From Amblyornis subalaris (Eukaryota; Chordata; Aves; Passeriformes; Ptilonorhynchidae), in assembly GCA_018881555.1 (NCBI GenBank), contig JACAXG010000007.1:6611201-6675200 (forward strand): DNA of 64,000 nt, read 5' to 3'. The notes under the pieces are model-generated. The model was not told the DNA's origin. It saw only the letters and a list, made by a program, of their open reading frames with translations, and searched no databases. A program made the translations under genes and the position numbers. The first letter of the stretch is position 1. Each line of letters begins with the position of its first letter. Below, one piece after another: positions 1 to 13,444 of this stretch.

Positions 1-2
1 AC

Positions 3-2013
<2,011 letters not shown>

Positions 2014-3865
2014 GATCAACTTTGTAGGTGATTCCAAATGTTCCAGGTCAGTATTCAGCCAGCAAATACACGACGCTGTTCCCCAGCACGAGGGGGATCG
2101 TTCTGATCAGACCACTGAGGACAATCTTCACTGGTGGGCAAGAGTAAATGTTCTCTCTGTAAATAATTTTCAGGCCTGTGTAAGTAAGCCATGTGTAATG
2201 CCAGCAGCAAAGATGCACAAAACTGAATAGAGACCATGTGTGACAAAATCTGCTGGGACAGAAATTTGATTCCATNCATGGGTTATGGGGAACACTTTCA
2301 TGAGGGCAGCAAGCTTCAGACAAAATAATGTGCAGTGGCTAGCACACCAAAATGAAAGGATATGAGTTTTCTGCTTCCTCCTGGAAAATACGATTTTAAA
2401 ATGCTTTTAAAAGCAAATTTTAAAATAAGGTGGCATCAGTTTATTGTCTCATTCATTATAAGAAGTGACAGTTTTCAAAGAGATAAAACAGCACTTTTTA
2501 AAAAAANTTTTCTACCTGTTTTTCTGANTTATTCTTGGTGTAATAACATTTTACTTAACTTTAAAATATTCTTTTTTTCCTGTTTTTGAGNAGTGCTATG
2601 TTTCCTTAAGCAGAAGAAAGTGCACTTAGTTTGTACAACTGTNAATTACATCATTCTGTAGTAGAAACTGAATGCATTATAATTAGNATTTCAGAAGAAA
2701 TATTTGAGAACTGCCTCTTCACACCCAACTAACATAATAATTTTCAGCTATGTTGCAAAGTGCCCATTTTTTAATGCTATTTTTTCCTGATTTAAGTGTT
2801 CCTGGGATAAACATTCCAGAGGTTCTTAGGTAAATATGGGTACTTTACAGAAAATATATTATTTAAAAGCACACAAAATTGAAAACCACCGACTCTTCCC
2901 TGGGTGTGATAGGGAAGGGGGCGAAAGTTGCTGATAGTTGAGAAAATCCAATCTTGTGCCATGTGAAGTTCTAATCATGTCTCAATTATGTAGTCTTCAT
3001 TTACATTTAACAGAACTGCTTGCAAAATTATTAGGTACATTTTTGCGTAGACTTTTCTGCTGAGGTGCAACACGTGATTCCTTTGGGAAGGTGTTTGTAG
3101 TATAATCACTGATTTTTAGTATTTAATTTCCTCTGCTTTCTGCGTTACAGGAGCTTTATTTTTGAAAGGAAATGCAACGCTGAGATTCTGTTGGTTTCCT
3201 ATAGACAGCATTGAGGCAATGTTTGGAGTTTTGCCTGGCAGTATGTTTCCAGATGTGGAATGCTGGTTTAGGAGGGAGGCTGTCAATTGTGCTTTTTTTC
3301 CTGAAGATGGCAGNTGTCTTGTATTTAAAGACGTAGAGTTGGTGAAAAGGATAATGGAAANCTACGTAATCAATCACATCTTAGCTATTAGTAGGGTATG
3401 TAAAGGAAAAAATGCCTGTTTAACAAAGTATAAGTAGCACATCTTATGTTATTTTGGTGCCTTCTGTTTCTAAAAGCACTTGTTAGCTCTTAATTTTTGT
3501 GGGAGTGCTGCTTAGGCAAAGCTTCCATGTTCCATATATTCTTAGAATGGCCTTTCCTGGATGTGCAGTGGCTCAGAATTCCTTTCCTCTAACCAGAGAA
3601 CTTGCTAAAACTAAATAGACTTCATGCCTTTCCCTATTTTTGAGTTTATGAGAAATGATACGCACAGAAACCTAGTTAATGTAAGGTGGAACAGGAGGAA
3701 ATTCAGTGTGGAGATTGGAATTTCATAGTAGCTTTATCTTGAGAACAGAATTTTGTGAAAAAACAGGTTGTGATTCTTGTGTGGATTCTTCTGTGGGTTA
3801 TTTTGTCCTGTACTAGGAAGACNTTCATACCCTTTCACAAAAGTCCTCATGAACTTGCCAAAACA

Positions 3866-3915
3866 GCGCACAGCACAGTGGGTAGGGCATTTGTGTGGGA
3901 CCAGGGCACTCGGAC
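3866..3915 (+). repeat. Possible tRNA-derived SINE relic
   Basis: The text reads like the A-box half of a tRNA-type SINE, with an AGTGGGTAGGGCA box, then GGGACCAGGGCACTCGGAC and a weak B-box-like stretch. It resembles the head of old amniote tRNA-derived SINEs. Too short and diverged to name a family. Confidence 0.3.
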
Positions 3916-4547
3916 TAAACTCTCTCTCTTGCCTTGATTGAAGGTTTTTGGACCTCAGAAACCTTTGTGAGGAAAGCTTTTCAGTGTTGAACTAGCATTT
4001 CTGACTTTAAACAAATAGACCAAAAAGAAACACCAGCTGTACACATGGCCAGCTGGTGTGCAAGGAAAACAGAAAACACAATACCAAAGCAATTTAAATA
4101 TACAGAGCCTTGTCTTTATATTCATATCCAAAAAGTGTCTTTCAAAATGTAAATTCAGTCACGCGGTTCGTCTTTTATTTGTACTGTATGTTTATGATGA
4201 AAATGTTTGCATTAATAGCTGTATTTGTTGTGTTGTATTTCTGTAACGTGTCGTTACTTAATAACAAACTTCATCTTGAAGTGCAACGAGATCCATCCCG
4301 TGGGGTACCCGTGTGTGTCGACAGTGGGCCTTGCAATAAGTGCATGGCCACTTGACAAATGTTACAAACATTCTATTGATGCATTTTTCAATTTTAGATG
4401 ATAATAGCATTTGTCACTTATTACAAAGGTATGGTTTTTGCATAGTAGTGTACAGTGTCTGGTTCTTATTAGGAAGCTGTTAATTATGCAAGTCTTCTAC
4501 AATGATCAAGAACGTATTGATCTGTAAAACTGAGCACTTTACTTCCT

Positions 4548-4553
4548 AATAAA
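4548..4553 (+). terminator. PKD2: Poly(A) signal AATAAA, probable end of PKD2
   Basis: Canonical AATAAA about 2.5 kb past the PKD2 stop, followed by T-rich and GT-containing sequence near 4590-4610. No other strong plus-strand signal was picked out between the stop codon and this point. Confidence 0.5.
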
Positions 4554-4575
4554 CGTTTTATATAATCTGTAAAGC

Positions 4576-5237
4576 AAACATTGTGCCCTACACTTGGTTN
4601 GTTTGTAATGGAACATGAAGGATCCTACATTTTATTTGTGTAACTTCTATCTCATGCCTTATTTTCAAACAGCTGATAATGTAAAAAGGGAGTAGAGGGT
4701 GTAAATGAACGCAGAGGACTGGGCTGATCCTACTGCTTCATTGCCCAAATGGTACTTTTTTTTACCAGTTTATTTCAGATTTGTGTTTCTGCAAATGCAC
4801 AGGTCTGCAAATGCTTTCTGCTATTTCAGGTAGCAGCTCTGACTGCTAGTAACTGCCTCTTCATTACTTCACGTTTGCTGTGTAAGTTAACTCTTTTTTT
4901 TCTATATTCCCCTTCATTTTTCCCTTTGTTTCAGGGAATCCTACAGCATCTGGAGGGTTTGAATAGTGCTTGGAAAGCCCAGGCTCACNTGTAAGACCCA
5001 GATTTCTCTCTGGACAGCTATATTAATGAAACTGTATTCATTATACTGTATTAATGAAAACTGAATAATTAACGTAAATCCATCTCAATCTTTAATGAAA
5101 CTAAATAACATACTGAGTTTATAAAGTATATTAACCCTTTAGCCAGTGCACTATAAAAGTCACAGTGTGTGGGAAGTGGGAACTTCTTCTTTTTTATTTA
5201 TTTAATACTGTGCGTATGCTGTGGCATTGCTGACTTT
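4576..5237. other. Intergenic, no gene seen
   Basis: AT-rich sequence between the probable PKD2 end and the ABCG2 fossil. It has pyrimidine tracts (about 4885-4935) and an AATAAA-poor, repetitive TATTAATGAAA stretch near 5020-5100. No exon-like frame on either strand. Confidence 0.5.
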
Positions 5238-7308
5238 GGAAGGTTTCTTCAGGAAGTGCAGTTTGAGANGCATGTTTGGAAGAAGAGCTTTTTGAAATAA
5301 TTCTTCCATGCCCCCAGGCATCACTTGGATGCTTTGTGTATTCAAATACTCTTCTGCAGTAAACCTAAACAAGAAGAAAAACTGAGTCAAAACCTGAGAA
5401 AAAAGGGGGGGAAATGTTCTGATAAAAGGCCTGCAAGCAATTGTCACTTGTGTAACAAGGACTTCCAAGTTTTAAGCACTGATTATGCAAAACAGGTATA
5501 GAAAGGTGGAGGGACAGCTCAATGGTTCAGGTGACAGACTGACACTCAAAAGAGTTGTCTGTTTTTTCTGCGTGTCACCTCATGCTGGTGCCTTAACACA
5601 CACACTCAGCTGCTTCCAGCTTCATTCAAAGGACTGCTACAAACATGCTGCTTAAGCATCAGGAATGCTAAAACTGCAGTGGCATCTCAAGCAACTTTTC
5701 CTGGGACTGGAGATTCTTCTGCTTTGCTTCTACTCCAAGGAATAGTCAGGGAGACTGAAACCGCATGCCAGGAAGCAAAGAGCATCAAACTTGTGCCTTC
5801 AGTAACAGGCCTGAATTTGGATGTCGTGTGAGAGCAGATTTCCTGCAGCCATGTGTTCGAGTATTTTGGAGCAGGCCTACCAGCAGTGGGGTGCTAGGAA
5901 GACAGCAAGAAGGTTTTTGAGATTTGGGGAGTGTACTGGGTTTGTGTGGCTCTCAAAAAAGGTGTTAGTAATAAATGCAGTAAGATTGCCAAAGGACTGA
6001 TCGTGACAAGTTGCATCAGCCACAGTTTTGCTGGTGACATTTTGACAAAAGCTTAGACCAATAAATTCATTCATTTGCAAACTGCTCATCGAAAATCTAT
6101 TCATACAAAACAAATCAATATTCGACTCTTACAGAGTTACAATTTGTTTTAACTCCTGTTCATATTTTAAGACTTCTACTTTTGAAAAAACAGCATTTCC
6201 AGTGAGAGGAGTTAGGCTTTGTTTTCAGGGAAGTCACATTTAAGGTATTTTCAAAATAAATTTCATAGTGCCGTGACTGCCAGAAATGCCTGTGTGAGCT
6301 GCACAGGCTGCTGCTTTTCGCTGTAGCATGGAGAGTGGTGTGATGTAAACTCTTGAGAAGCACTCAAAGCAAAAGAATGCTCCTCTCAGGCTAAACTTGA
6401 AGCTACCAGTTCATTCCAAAGACTGAGGTAAGCACACTTTTGTACTGCCATGAGCTCTTCCTGCAGTGAGGTGGATGCTGTCAGACCTCAGTCACAGATG
6501 TCTGTGTGCAGAGATGCAGCCACGAGAAACCTGGTGCTGCAGGAAGGCAGAGCTGGCAAGCACTGGTAAGAAATTTCCATTTCCCTCCGTGTTCCTGTGG
6601 TGCCACAGCTGTGTAATAAAGGCCAGCTGTTTCCTGGCTTAGTCATTTGAAACAGTTCAGTGAAGAAACAGGTTTGACAAGGGCTTTAACTGTCTTAACT
6701 GGCTGTTATTTCATGCCCAGAAAGCAAGAGGAGGGGGATGTGGACTGTATTTATGTTCAGGAGACTTCCCTTTTTTTATGGCACAGGAAGATGAAAATAA
6801 ACTCAATCTGACAGGAGAACTCATTTAAAAAAAAAAAAGAGGAAGGAAATATTTAGGTCGAAAGAAGTTGTTCCCATCTGTAAGAACCATAATCACGGAT
6901 TATTTAGCAAATAGAAGCGTGTCACATGGAAGACCCAAGGGAGCAACTCCAGGAGTCTTTGCTGCCATTGTTGTTATTTACATTGTCAGGTTATACTCTC
7001 TCCTCCTCCTGTGTAACTTCTGTGTAAAAAGACACAGCTGACCACAAAGGGAGCTCTTGTGAATTTTCTGAATTTCTTCAGAAAATTCAGACTTCACTGA
7101 ATTTCCAAGAGGCAGCAAGTTGATGCTTATGAAAATAGCGTTTACCAGTTAATATTAGAAAACCACTGGCCTTTTTTTTTTCCCCCAAATTAAATGAAGT
7201 TCTCTTTTGAAAGATCATTTGTACAAAGTGTGCAGGAAACCTGGCACTGCAGCAAGGAATACTGAAATTTTTCATCCAGGAATTAAAAATTTGAATACTT
7301 GCAGTGTT
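5238..7308 (-). pseudogene. Decayed partial ABCG2 duplicate (homologues of exons 14, 15, 16)
   Basis: Three blocks on the minus strand match, in order, the last three exons of the intact ABCG2 that lies 8 kb away in the same orientation. The exon-14 block (7243-7308) gives NSWMKNFSIP against [10 protein letters not shown]. The exon-15 block (about 6000-6085) gives QMNEFIGLSFC against [11 protein letters not shown], then an NVT sequon and ATC. The exon-16 block (5238-5364) follows an intact acceptor (TTCTTGTTTAG) and gives TAEEYLNTQSI against [11 protein letters not shown], then goes out of frame. It resumes LKLHFLKKPS against [10 protein letters not shown] after an apparent deletion of about 25-30 bases. 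Introns and splice sites are kept, so this is a DNA-level tandem copy, not a processed one. No homologue of exons 2-13 was recognised. The frameshift and lost exons make it a pseudogene. Confidence 0.8.
5512..5600 (+). repeat. Possible tRNA-derived SINE relic
   Basis: AGCTCAATGGTTCAGG followed by GACTGACACTCAAAAGAG resembles the 5' region of tRNA-derived amniote SINEs (AGCTCAGTGGTT...GGACTGGTACTC...). The outer AGGTGACA/TGTCACCT arms also allow a tRNA-like fold. The B-box half is poor. It lies downstream of the ABCG2 fossil. Confidence 0.35.
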
Positions 7309-7472
7309 TATCAGCATCCCAGAGAAAATCTGCGAGTTGAAAATATGTTACTACAAATCCATAACGGGGATCATCTGAGGAGGTTTGACTCACCTTGGAC
7401 TGATGCTACTGTGTGTCCAGAAAGAATTTTCATCAGATTACCTGCAGTGCCTGTCTGCAGCCATACAGAGCA

Positions 7473-7515
7473 GGGCACAGACTCAAGTGCATCTTAAGCA
7501 CTTGAGTCTGTGCCC
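7473..7515. repeat. Perfect 18-bp inverted repeat with 7-base loop
   Basis: The left arm 7473-7490 (GGGCACAGACTCAAGTGC) is the exact reverse complement of the right arm 7498-7515. The loop ATCTTAA lies between. A second, weaker pairing (GATTAC near 7434 with GTAATC near 7530) suggests the structure could extend. Candidate hairpin RNA or small palindromic element. No function can be read from sequence alone. Confidence 0.85.
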
Positions 7516-7519
7516 ACTG

Positions 7520-8585
7520 GGTCAGTGGAAAAGTAATCAGAAGGCAAGTGGCTGTTTCATAATACTGGAGGGTCAGGGAGTAATTGCAGTATTGTGTGCC
7601 TTGAAGAAGCTGGGTGACTAAGATATTGGCAAGGCAGCTTTCCTGAGAATGAACCAGACATGACTCAAAACCTTGTGGAGGCAAAGATCATTTCTTTTGA
7701 AATATGGAGGAAATACATGAAACTGGAGAAGCATGGTTCACTTACTTTAGCAGGCTAGGTTAGGTTGCCCTTGCATCTATCCATCTGTTTCCACATAGTA
7801 AAGAAAACCGTGTTGTTTTGAGCTCTTAGTCTGTAACTATTTAGTCTCTGAAGACAAGAGATAGACATACATTATTTAAATTTTTTTGGTGATATTGCTA
7901 TCTTAATTGTTTTCTTTTTCCCTTCTCTAGTGGATATATTCATTATCATTATTGGCTGTCAATTTCAAGTGTCCACCTCACATAAATTCTTTGTGGCTTT
8001 TATGGTATAATTTTTTTTAATCTTTCCTCTGTGCTGGAACAACACAGAATTGCAAGTCTTTTTATTGATTTATCCTCTGCCTCAGCAGGATGCTTCTCGA
8101 ATGATAATTCATGTATTAGCTGTATCTAGCCAGTTTGATACCTGTTCTTGCCTTTGTGAGCATTCATTACAAGGAACAAGCAATTACTTTCATTTGCTGG
8201 CACTGAACATATAAAAACTTTTGTTTCTGTACTGAAAGCAATAACATTTGAAAGTGGTATCTTGTAAGATTATTGTTGTCATAAATCTTCCTTCAAACTA
8301 CATGATTCACATGAGTTTTAATGACTCTTTAGAAAGTAACAGCTCTCAGCTTGTGATTTATTTTAATTATTTTAAGGTAGTTCAGACAGGGGATGTAAGA
8401 GAAAAATCTTCAACCAAATTGAATGCTTCCACCTAAAACCGAATTGTAAGTAAGTCTTTTAAAGTTTCTGAGAGTCCAGATTGAATCACTTGCTGTCAAA
8501 GTGTACGCAAACTAAACAGGAATTTTCATACACGAAAACACACTTTCAGTCGAGCTAGTGATATAATCAGAATCATTAAATTCTG
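7520..8585. other. Intergenic, no gene seen
   Basis: AT-rich sequence with no exon-like frame. I looked here for homologues of ABCG2 exons 9-13 on the minus strand, which would be expected if the fossil copy were longer, and recognised none. Confidence 0.45.
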
Positions 8586-8587
8586 TA

Positions 8588-9071
8588 CATCACACTTTTT
8601 TTATGCTAAATGCAAATGACAAAAATCTCAGGAAAACAATGGTATCAGGCAGTTCTGTCATTTTTAAGCCTGAGCAATGCATGAGTCTTAACACCATAAA
8701 CTACTTGATCCATGGTACCCTCTTGCTAAGATCCTGCCGAAAGGAGCAAATGTCAGGGATAATTCAGCTCCTAAGNCAAGTGCAGTGGAAAGCAGGGATC
8801 ATTTCAAGACCAATTTGGAGCAGATTAATGAAAAAAGGCTTAATGAGCCATGTACCCCTAAAAGAATGCTGGTCAAATCCACCCCTAATGAGGGTGGGGA
8901 GATGAAAAAGATTGTGAAAAACCATTAACCTTGGGATATTAAGGAGATCCTTGAGAGCCTAATTCTTGTCACAAGGTCAAGCTTTTACAAAGCAATTATT
9001 AAGGATCTCCATAGTATCAACATACAGACACACACACGTACTCAAAGCCTTTTAACCTCAGGGATTCTGGA
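8588..9071. repeat. ~480-bp duplicated segment, copy 1
   Basis: Nearly identical to 18452-18942: only about ten substitutions, one N and one roughly 10-base deletion (near 8922) were seen by eye. Homology starts around CATCACACTTT and ends around GGATTCTGGACTCATTT. It contains the octamer ATGCAAAT. The frame through it encodes nothing recognisable. It may be an interspersed element (for example a solo LTR) or a recent local copy. No clear target-site duplication was seen. Confidence 0.9.
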
Positions 9072-9222
9072 CTCATTTCCCTTCTCCCTGATCACTTTTT
9101 CCCCCCATTTAATTGTTTGTAAAGGTACACATTAGAGTTTCTAGAGAGATGTTGTGCCTTCTGGCTTGTGCAAGCAATCTAGTTGTACTGGTGTGTCCCA
9201 AACTAAAGGGGAGAACCAGGTA

Positions 9223-9303
9223 TATCGTAGAATGGCTTGGGTTAGAAGGGACTTTAAAGATCACCTAGTGCCAACCCCCCTGCCATGAGTAGGGACTTCT
9301 TTT
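9223..9303 (-). mobile_element. CR1 LINE 3' fragment
   Basis: ATCGTAGAATGGCTTGGGTT followed by AGAAGGGACTTTAAAGATCA and CCAACCCCCCTGCCATG is the reverse complement of the conserved avian CR1 3' end. 5'-truncated, about 80 bp. Confidence 0.8.
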
Positions 9304-11883
9304 GCTAGAACATTTGAAGTATAATGCTGGATGAAAAGAGAAAAATAAAATCTTAATTTAAAGCCTATAGTGTGACAGAGAAGTCTGATGTGACTACTAC
9401 TGTAATTTCTGCCCATGCAACTGAGGTATGGAATTTTACAAGTTTACAGAGTTACATATTGTACAGTGCTGGAAGAAATTTGATTTATGTAAATATGTTC
9501 TTCTAGATGACCAACTGCTGAAATGAGTACTACAAAGCAAGAAAAGTTTAGGAGTTTTGTGGTAAATATTTTCTGTGCAGTACTGTGTGAAGGTCTATTC
9601 AAAATGTGAGTAATTCAACTTAATTTGATTATTTCCTTTCTCAGAAACCACTGCTGTATACTGAAATCTATTTTCTTTTCAGATTGGAACATAGTCCATG
9701 TAATTACGTTTATAACTCTTTAAATGTTGAAATGTTAAGGACTAGCTACCACTACCTGGGCTGTACAGTTCTACAGTTTTAAATCTGGGATGGTTTTTTA
9801 TTTCCTTTTCTCCAAGGGCAGCTTCTCTAATCACACTGTCATTTCTTTGTAGTACCAGAACCCGGAGTACCTTTTCTGTCAGTTTATTTGAATAACCACA
9901 CTGCTGTTATCTCTTCACTGCTTCCTTCTGCTAGAAAAGGACAGATGTGTGAGTAAGCTAAAGGTACAGAACACTTTCTGCCAATGTTTTGTGCTCTGAA
10001 GCTTTCATTTTGCCCAGAGGCATGAAATCTTATCAACAAAGGAATACAATAATTAGTGGTTAGATCAACATGAATCCTGAGGTCATATGTATGAAGATGT
10101 TAAGTTCAGAACATACTTGAGCTGCCTAAAAGCTTAAATCATGTCATTTACTTGTAAGCAGCATCCCAGGCTCTGAATGTTCTGGAAGGACAAAAGCTGA
10201 ATTGTTGTCTATATAAATCTCATCGAGGTTTTGAGAGATATCCTCTNAATTTGCATTAAAACTAATCTAGCCTCTGAAAATTTTAACAACATATTCTTAT
10301 TCTGTTGGAAGTAGATTACCATCTTGCAAGCAACATATTCTGGTTGCTTGTTTTCAAGCTGAGAAATGTTCTTTTGCCACACAGGATCCACNGTGTCATA
10401 ATGGAAGGACTGTCACGTGTGCATTTTGCAGTGCCACAGCAGCTGAATCTTCAGTGGTAATACTCAGAAAAAAAGTCAGGATTGTTTTATACTCACATTT
10501 GTAACCTGCAAAAGACCAAAACTATACTGGGCATCAAAAATGACTGAAGTAAGATTTCATAAAAGAGGACTGAAGGGTCTAAGGTTAATGCTATGAGAGG
10601 TCTTTATAAGAATAGGAACATAGGTTNGTTTGTTCATAACAAACAAAAAAAACACCCCAGCAGTGCCAGAAATAGCAAAGAGTGAAAGTCTTCTGGTTCA
10701 GGATTGGATGTAAAGTTCATAAATAGTTTCAGCAGGTTGCTTCATGCCATTAGAAAGATGGAAAGTTAGAAAGACAACAGCTCAGTTGTTGCCAAGTTCA
10801 GATATGAATGGAGGTGATACACTCCCCATATATTTCAAAAAGTAGCATCAGAATAGTCCCTTGATGGAGAAACTGAACTGTCAGCACAGTGAAAAACATC
10901 CCTGTATTTACATGTTCCAAATTGCTGCAATTCACTTCTTGAACTTAAATTTATGCAACAAAAATTCTGCCCTGCAAATAATGTCCCTGAACATCGAAGT
11001 ACCTAAACTGAGCACTCATGANGTATTTTAAAGCTTAACAGGGCCATAACCTATTTTCTGAAAACTGAGTGCATTCAGAATAGCTAAATAGCTATTCAGA
11101 ATAGCTAAATTCAGAAATATTAATGATCAAGCAAGTTTTTTCCTCGGTTTTTAAGACTGTTTGTAGTACTGAGAATCTCATGCGTATTTGTGATTCTCTT
11201 TGTGTGTCTTTTCCCTGAAATCTGGGTCTATGTCAACGCCTTTCTGTACAAAATGCCCTTCTAGCTAAACTGGAAATTGNAAAGTTAACTTAGTGTCTGC
11301 TATTGTGTCTGTGAGTCTGTAGTAGTGTTATCTGCATTACACTATTTCATCTTTTCGGTTCCTTTGCTGGATGCTTATGCAAAGTTGAATTTAAAAAGGG
11401 ATATGAAAAATCATGTGTTTTGAAATACCTACTTGATATTTATTAAAATATCAACTACTACCAACTATTTTTGACAACATCAAATGCCACTCCTCAGTTC
11501 TGTAGCAATCATTATGGAAGGTAGCAGTAGCTTCTGCAGAAAACCTGCATCTGACTGCAGAAAACAGGCTGTGAGAGGCTTGAGTTCACAACTTCCCTCG
11601 GAGCCAGGTTCCCACTGCAAGACAGGAAGCCTCATTCCATGGTTCTCAGTGCAAGGCTTCCAAAGAGAGGCTGGAGAACAACGTAGGTTCTTTACTGTTC
11701 TGCTTCACCCTCAGGTCTCTGCCTCTCTTGTTGCCCCAGGTATGCACCACTGCTTCCAAAGCAAGTATATCTGACAGAGGAGGAGAGCACACACTCATTC
11801 TGCTTCTTTGATTGTGTCACTCAGCCTTGGATAATTTTTGTAACAGAAGTGGAACTAAAACCGTGCTTGGAGTGGTGTAAGTG
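9304..11883. other. Intergenic, no gene seen
   Basis: AT-rich DNA between two CR1 fragments. A short local repeat, CAGAATAGCTAAAT, occurs twice near 11076-11110. No exon with splice borders and no homology to the flanking genes was found. Confidence 0.5.
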
Positions 11884-12330
11884 AAGGCAGAGAGGCCTTG
11901 AGAAGGTGGAGGGTCTGGAGGGAAAGCCTTGTGAGGAATGGCTGAGGGCACTTGGTCTGTTCAGCCTGGAGAAGAGACTGAGGAGTGGCCTCAACTCGGT
12001 CTGCAACTTCCTGGTGAGGGGAAGAGGAGGGGCAGGCACTGATCTCTGCTCTGTGGTGACAGCGACGGGACCCGAGGGAATGGCCTGAAGTTGTGTCAGG
12101 GGAGGTTTGGATTGGATATTAGAGAAAGGTTCTTCNCCCAGAGGGTGGTTGNGCACTAGAACAGGCTCCCCGGCGAAATGGTCACGACACCAGCCTGACA
12201 GAGTTGAAGAAGCGTTTGGTCAATGCTCTTGGGTACATGGTGTGACTCTGGGGGTGTCCTGTGAAGAGTCAGGAACTGTACTTGATGATCCTTGTGGCTC
12301 GCTTCCAACTCAGCATATTCTGTGATTCTA
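11884..12330 (+). mobile_element. CR1 LINE 3' fragment
   Basis: Contains the hallmark CR1 string GGCACTTGGTCTGTTCAGCC, then GGATTGGATATTAGAGAAAG, and ends GATGATCCTTGTGGCTCGC...TCTGTGATTCTA. It shares unusual wording with the fragment at 32225-33125 (for example CACGACACCAGCCTGACAGA), so both belong to the same subfamily. About 450 bp, non-coding. Confidence 0.92.
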
Positions 12331-12734
12331 AATGTCTTACAGAAGTAACGCCTTGTGAGTTTGTTTTGTACGACCTACACAAACCAGGACAAACACTGCA
12401 GGAGCAACGAGACCAACAGCAACAGCCCAAGAAAGAGCTGTAAAGTTGTCTCCTATGCATTTTTATTCATTCCCTATGGATAACCCTGCAGATAAAGAAG
12501 GAGACNAGTTAGCATTGCTGCACACGGCCAGGGAAAAGCTGGCCTGCCAGGAAAGGATTGCAATCTATGGAGCCTTACAAACGTGGTANCATCCTGTTTA
12601 GTCATGCGCTTGAAATTGGTCACCATCGAATAGACTAAGAACAGAATAGCAGCACTAATGGGCNGTGAAGGCAATTTGCAGCTACGCAGAGGAAACACAA
12701 CTTTCAGGACAAGGATTATGGGAACTGGCACATT

Positions 12735-13293
12735 AAGCAAGTACACAGTCACCTTTATTTAAAAAAACTTCTACCAGCTGAGTGAGGCAAGAAACACTTG
12801 ATGGCATCAATCACATACACTCTAGAGCAGTAATGATTCCCAAATAGAAGAGCATATGAGACGTGCACNGGGATGGCGAGGATTTTGTCCCTGTGACCAC
12901 ATGAGCAGTCNAGACTGCACTGGTGCCCTGACAAGCATGACTTTGAACTGAATTACTTGCTGGTGAATGTAGGTGCTAACTAAAGTATGGAACCATTATT
13001 TTTTTCAGGTTAAGCCACTAAATGTTAGTTTTGGTGTTTAACAAGTTCACAACTAGAACACATAGAAAGACTGAATAGTCTCTTGAAGAAATGAGTAGTT
13101 GTACACTTTTTGTGGCAGAGGACTGGGTCGTGCTAGACATTTCGGCAGAGTAAATTAGTNGTAAGTATTTAAATACGGGGATGGCATTCACATCATTGGC
13201 TTGTGTAATAATAAAAGTACAAAGGAAGGTCTCTTAAAAAATAACCAAGTCAGTCNCACAGTCAGTTCACCAATTGCATCTTTCCTTCTAGTT
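12735..13293 (-). other. ABCG2: ABCG2 3' UTR (extent inferred)
   Basis: Sequence between the ABCG2 stop codon and the minus-strand AATAAA at 12754-12759, about 0.55 kb. The extent rests only on that signal. Confidence 0.55.
12754..12759 (-). terminator. ABCG2: Poly(A) signal, probable end of ABCG2
   Basis: TTTATT on the plus strand is AATAAA on the coding strand, about 535 bases past the ABCG2 stop. The CR1 fragment lies just beyond it. Confidence 0.5.
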
Positions 13294-13444
13294 TTAAGAG
13301 AACTTCTTCATGAAGTACAGTTTCAGGTAGGCGATGGTGAAGAAGATCACTGACATGCAGGCCAGAGCCAGGTGGTTCTGCCACAGGCCCCAGGTGCTCG
13401 CATCGATGCCTTGGCGTTTCAGATACTCCTCCCCAGTACACNCC
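13294..13444 (-). CDS. ABCG2: ABCG2 exon 16 (TM6, stop)
   Basis: Acceptor [29 protein letters not shown] then [16 protein letters not shown] and stop at 13294-13296. Cys616 matches human Cys608, and the residue just before it is unreadable (GNG codon). Confidence 0.96.

Larger units (their letters stand above)
2014..4575 (+). other. PKD2: PKD2 3' UTR (extent inferred)
   Basis: About 2.5 kb of AT-rich sequence without a coding exon follows the PKD2 stop and ends near the AATAAA at 4548. A long 3' UTR is usual for vertebrate PKD2. The end is inferred from the poly(A) signal, not from transcript data. A decayed tRNA-like SINE fragment lies inside it near 3870. Confidence 0.6.

Noticed and set aside
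8603..8905. Open frame conserved between the two ~480-bp repeat copies as a possible gene
   Set aside because: Conservation simply follows the DNA identity of the duplicated segment, and the peptide has no recognised domain.
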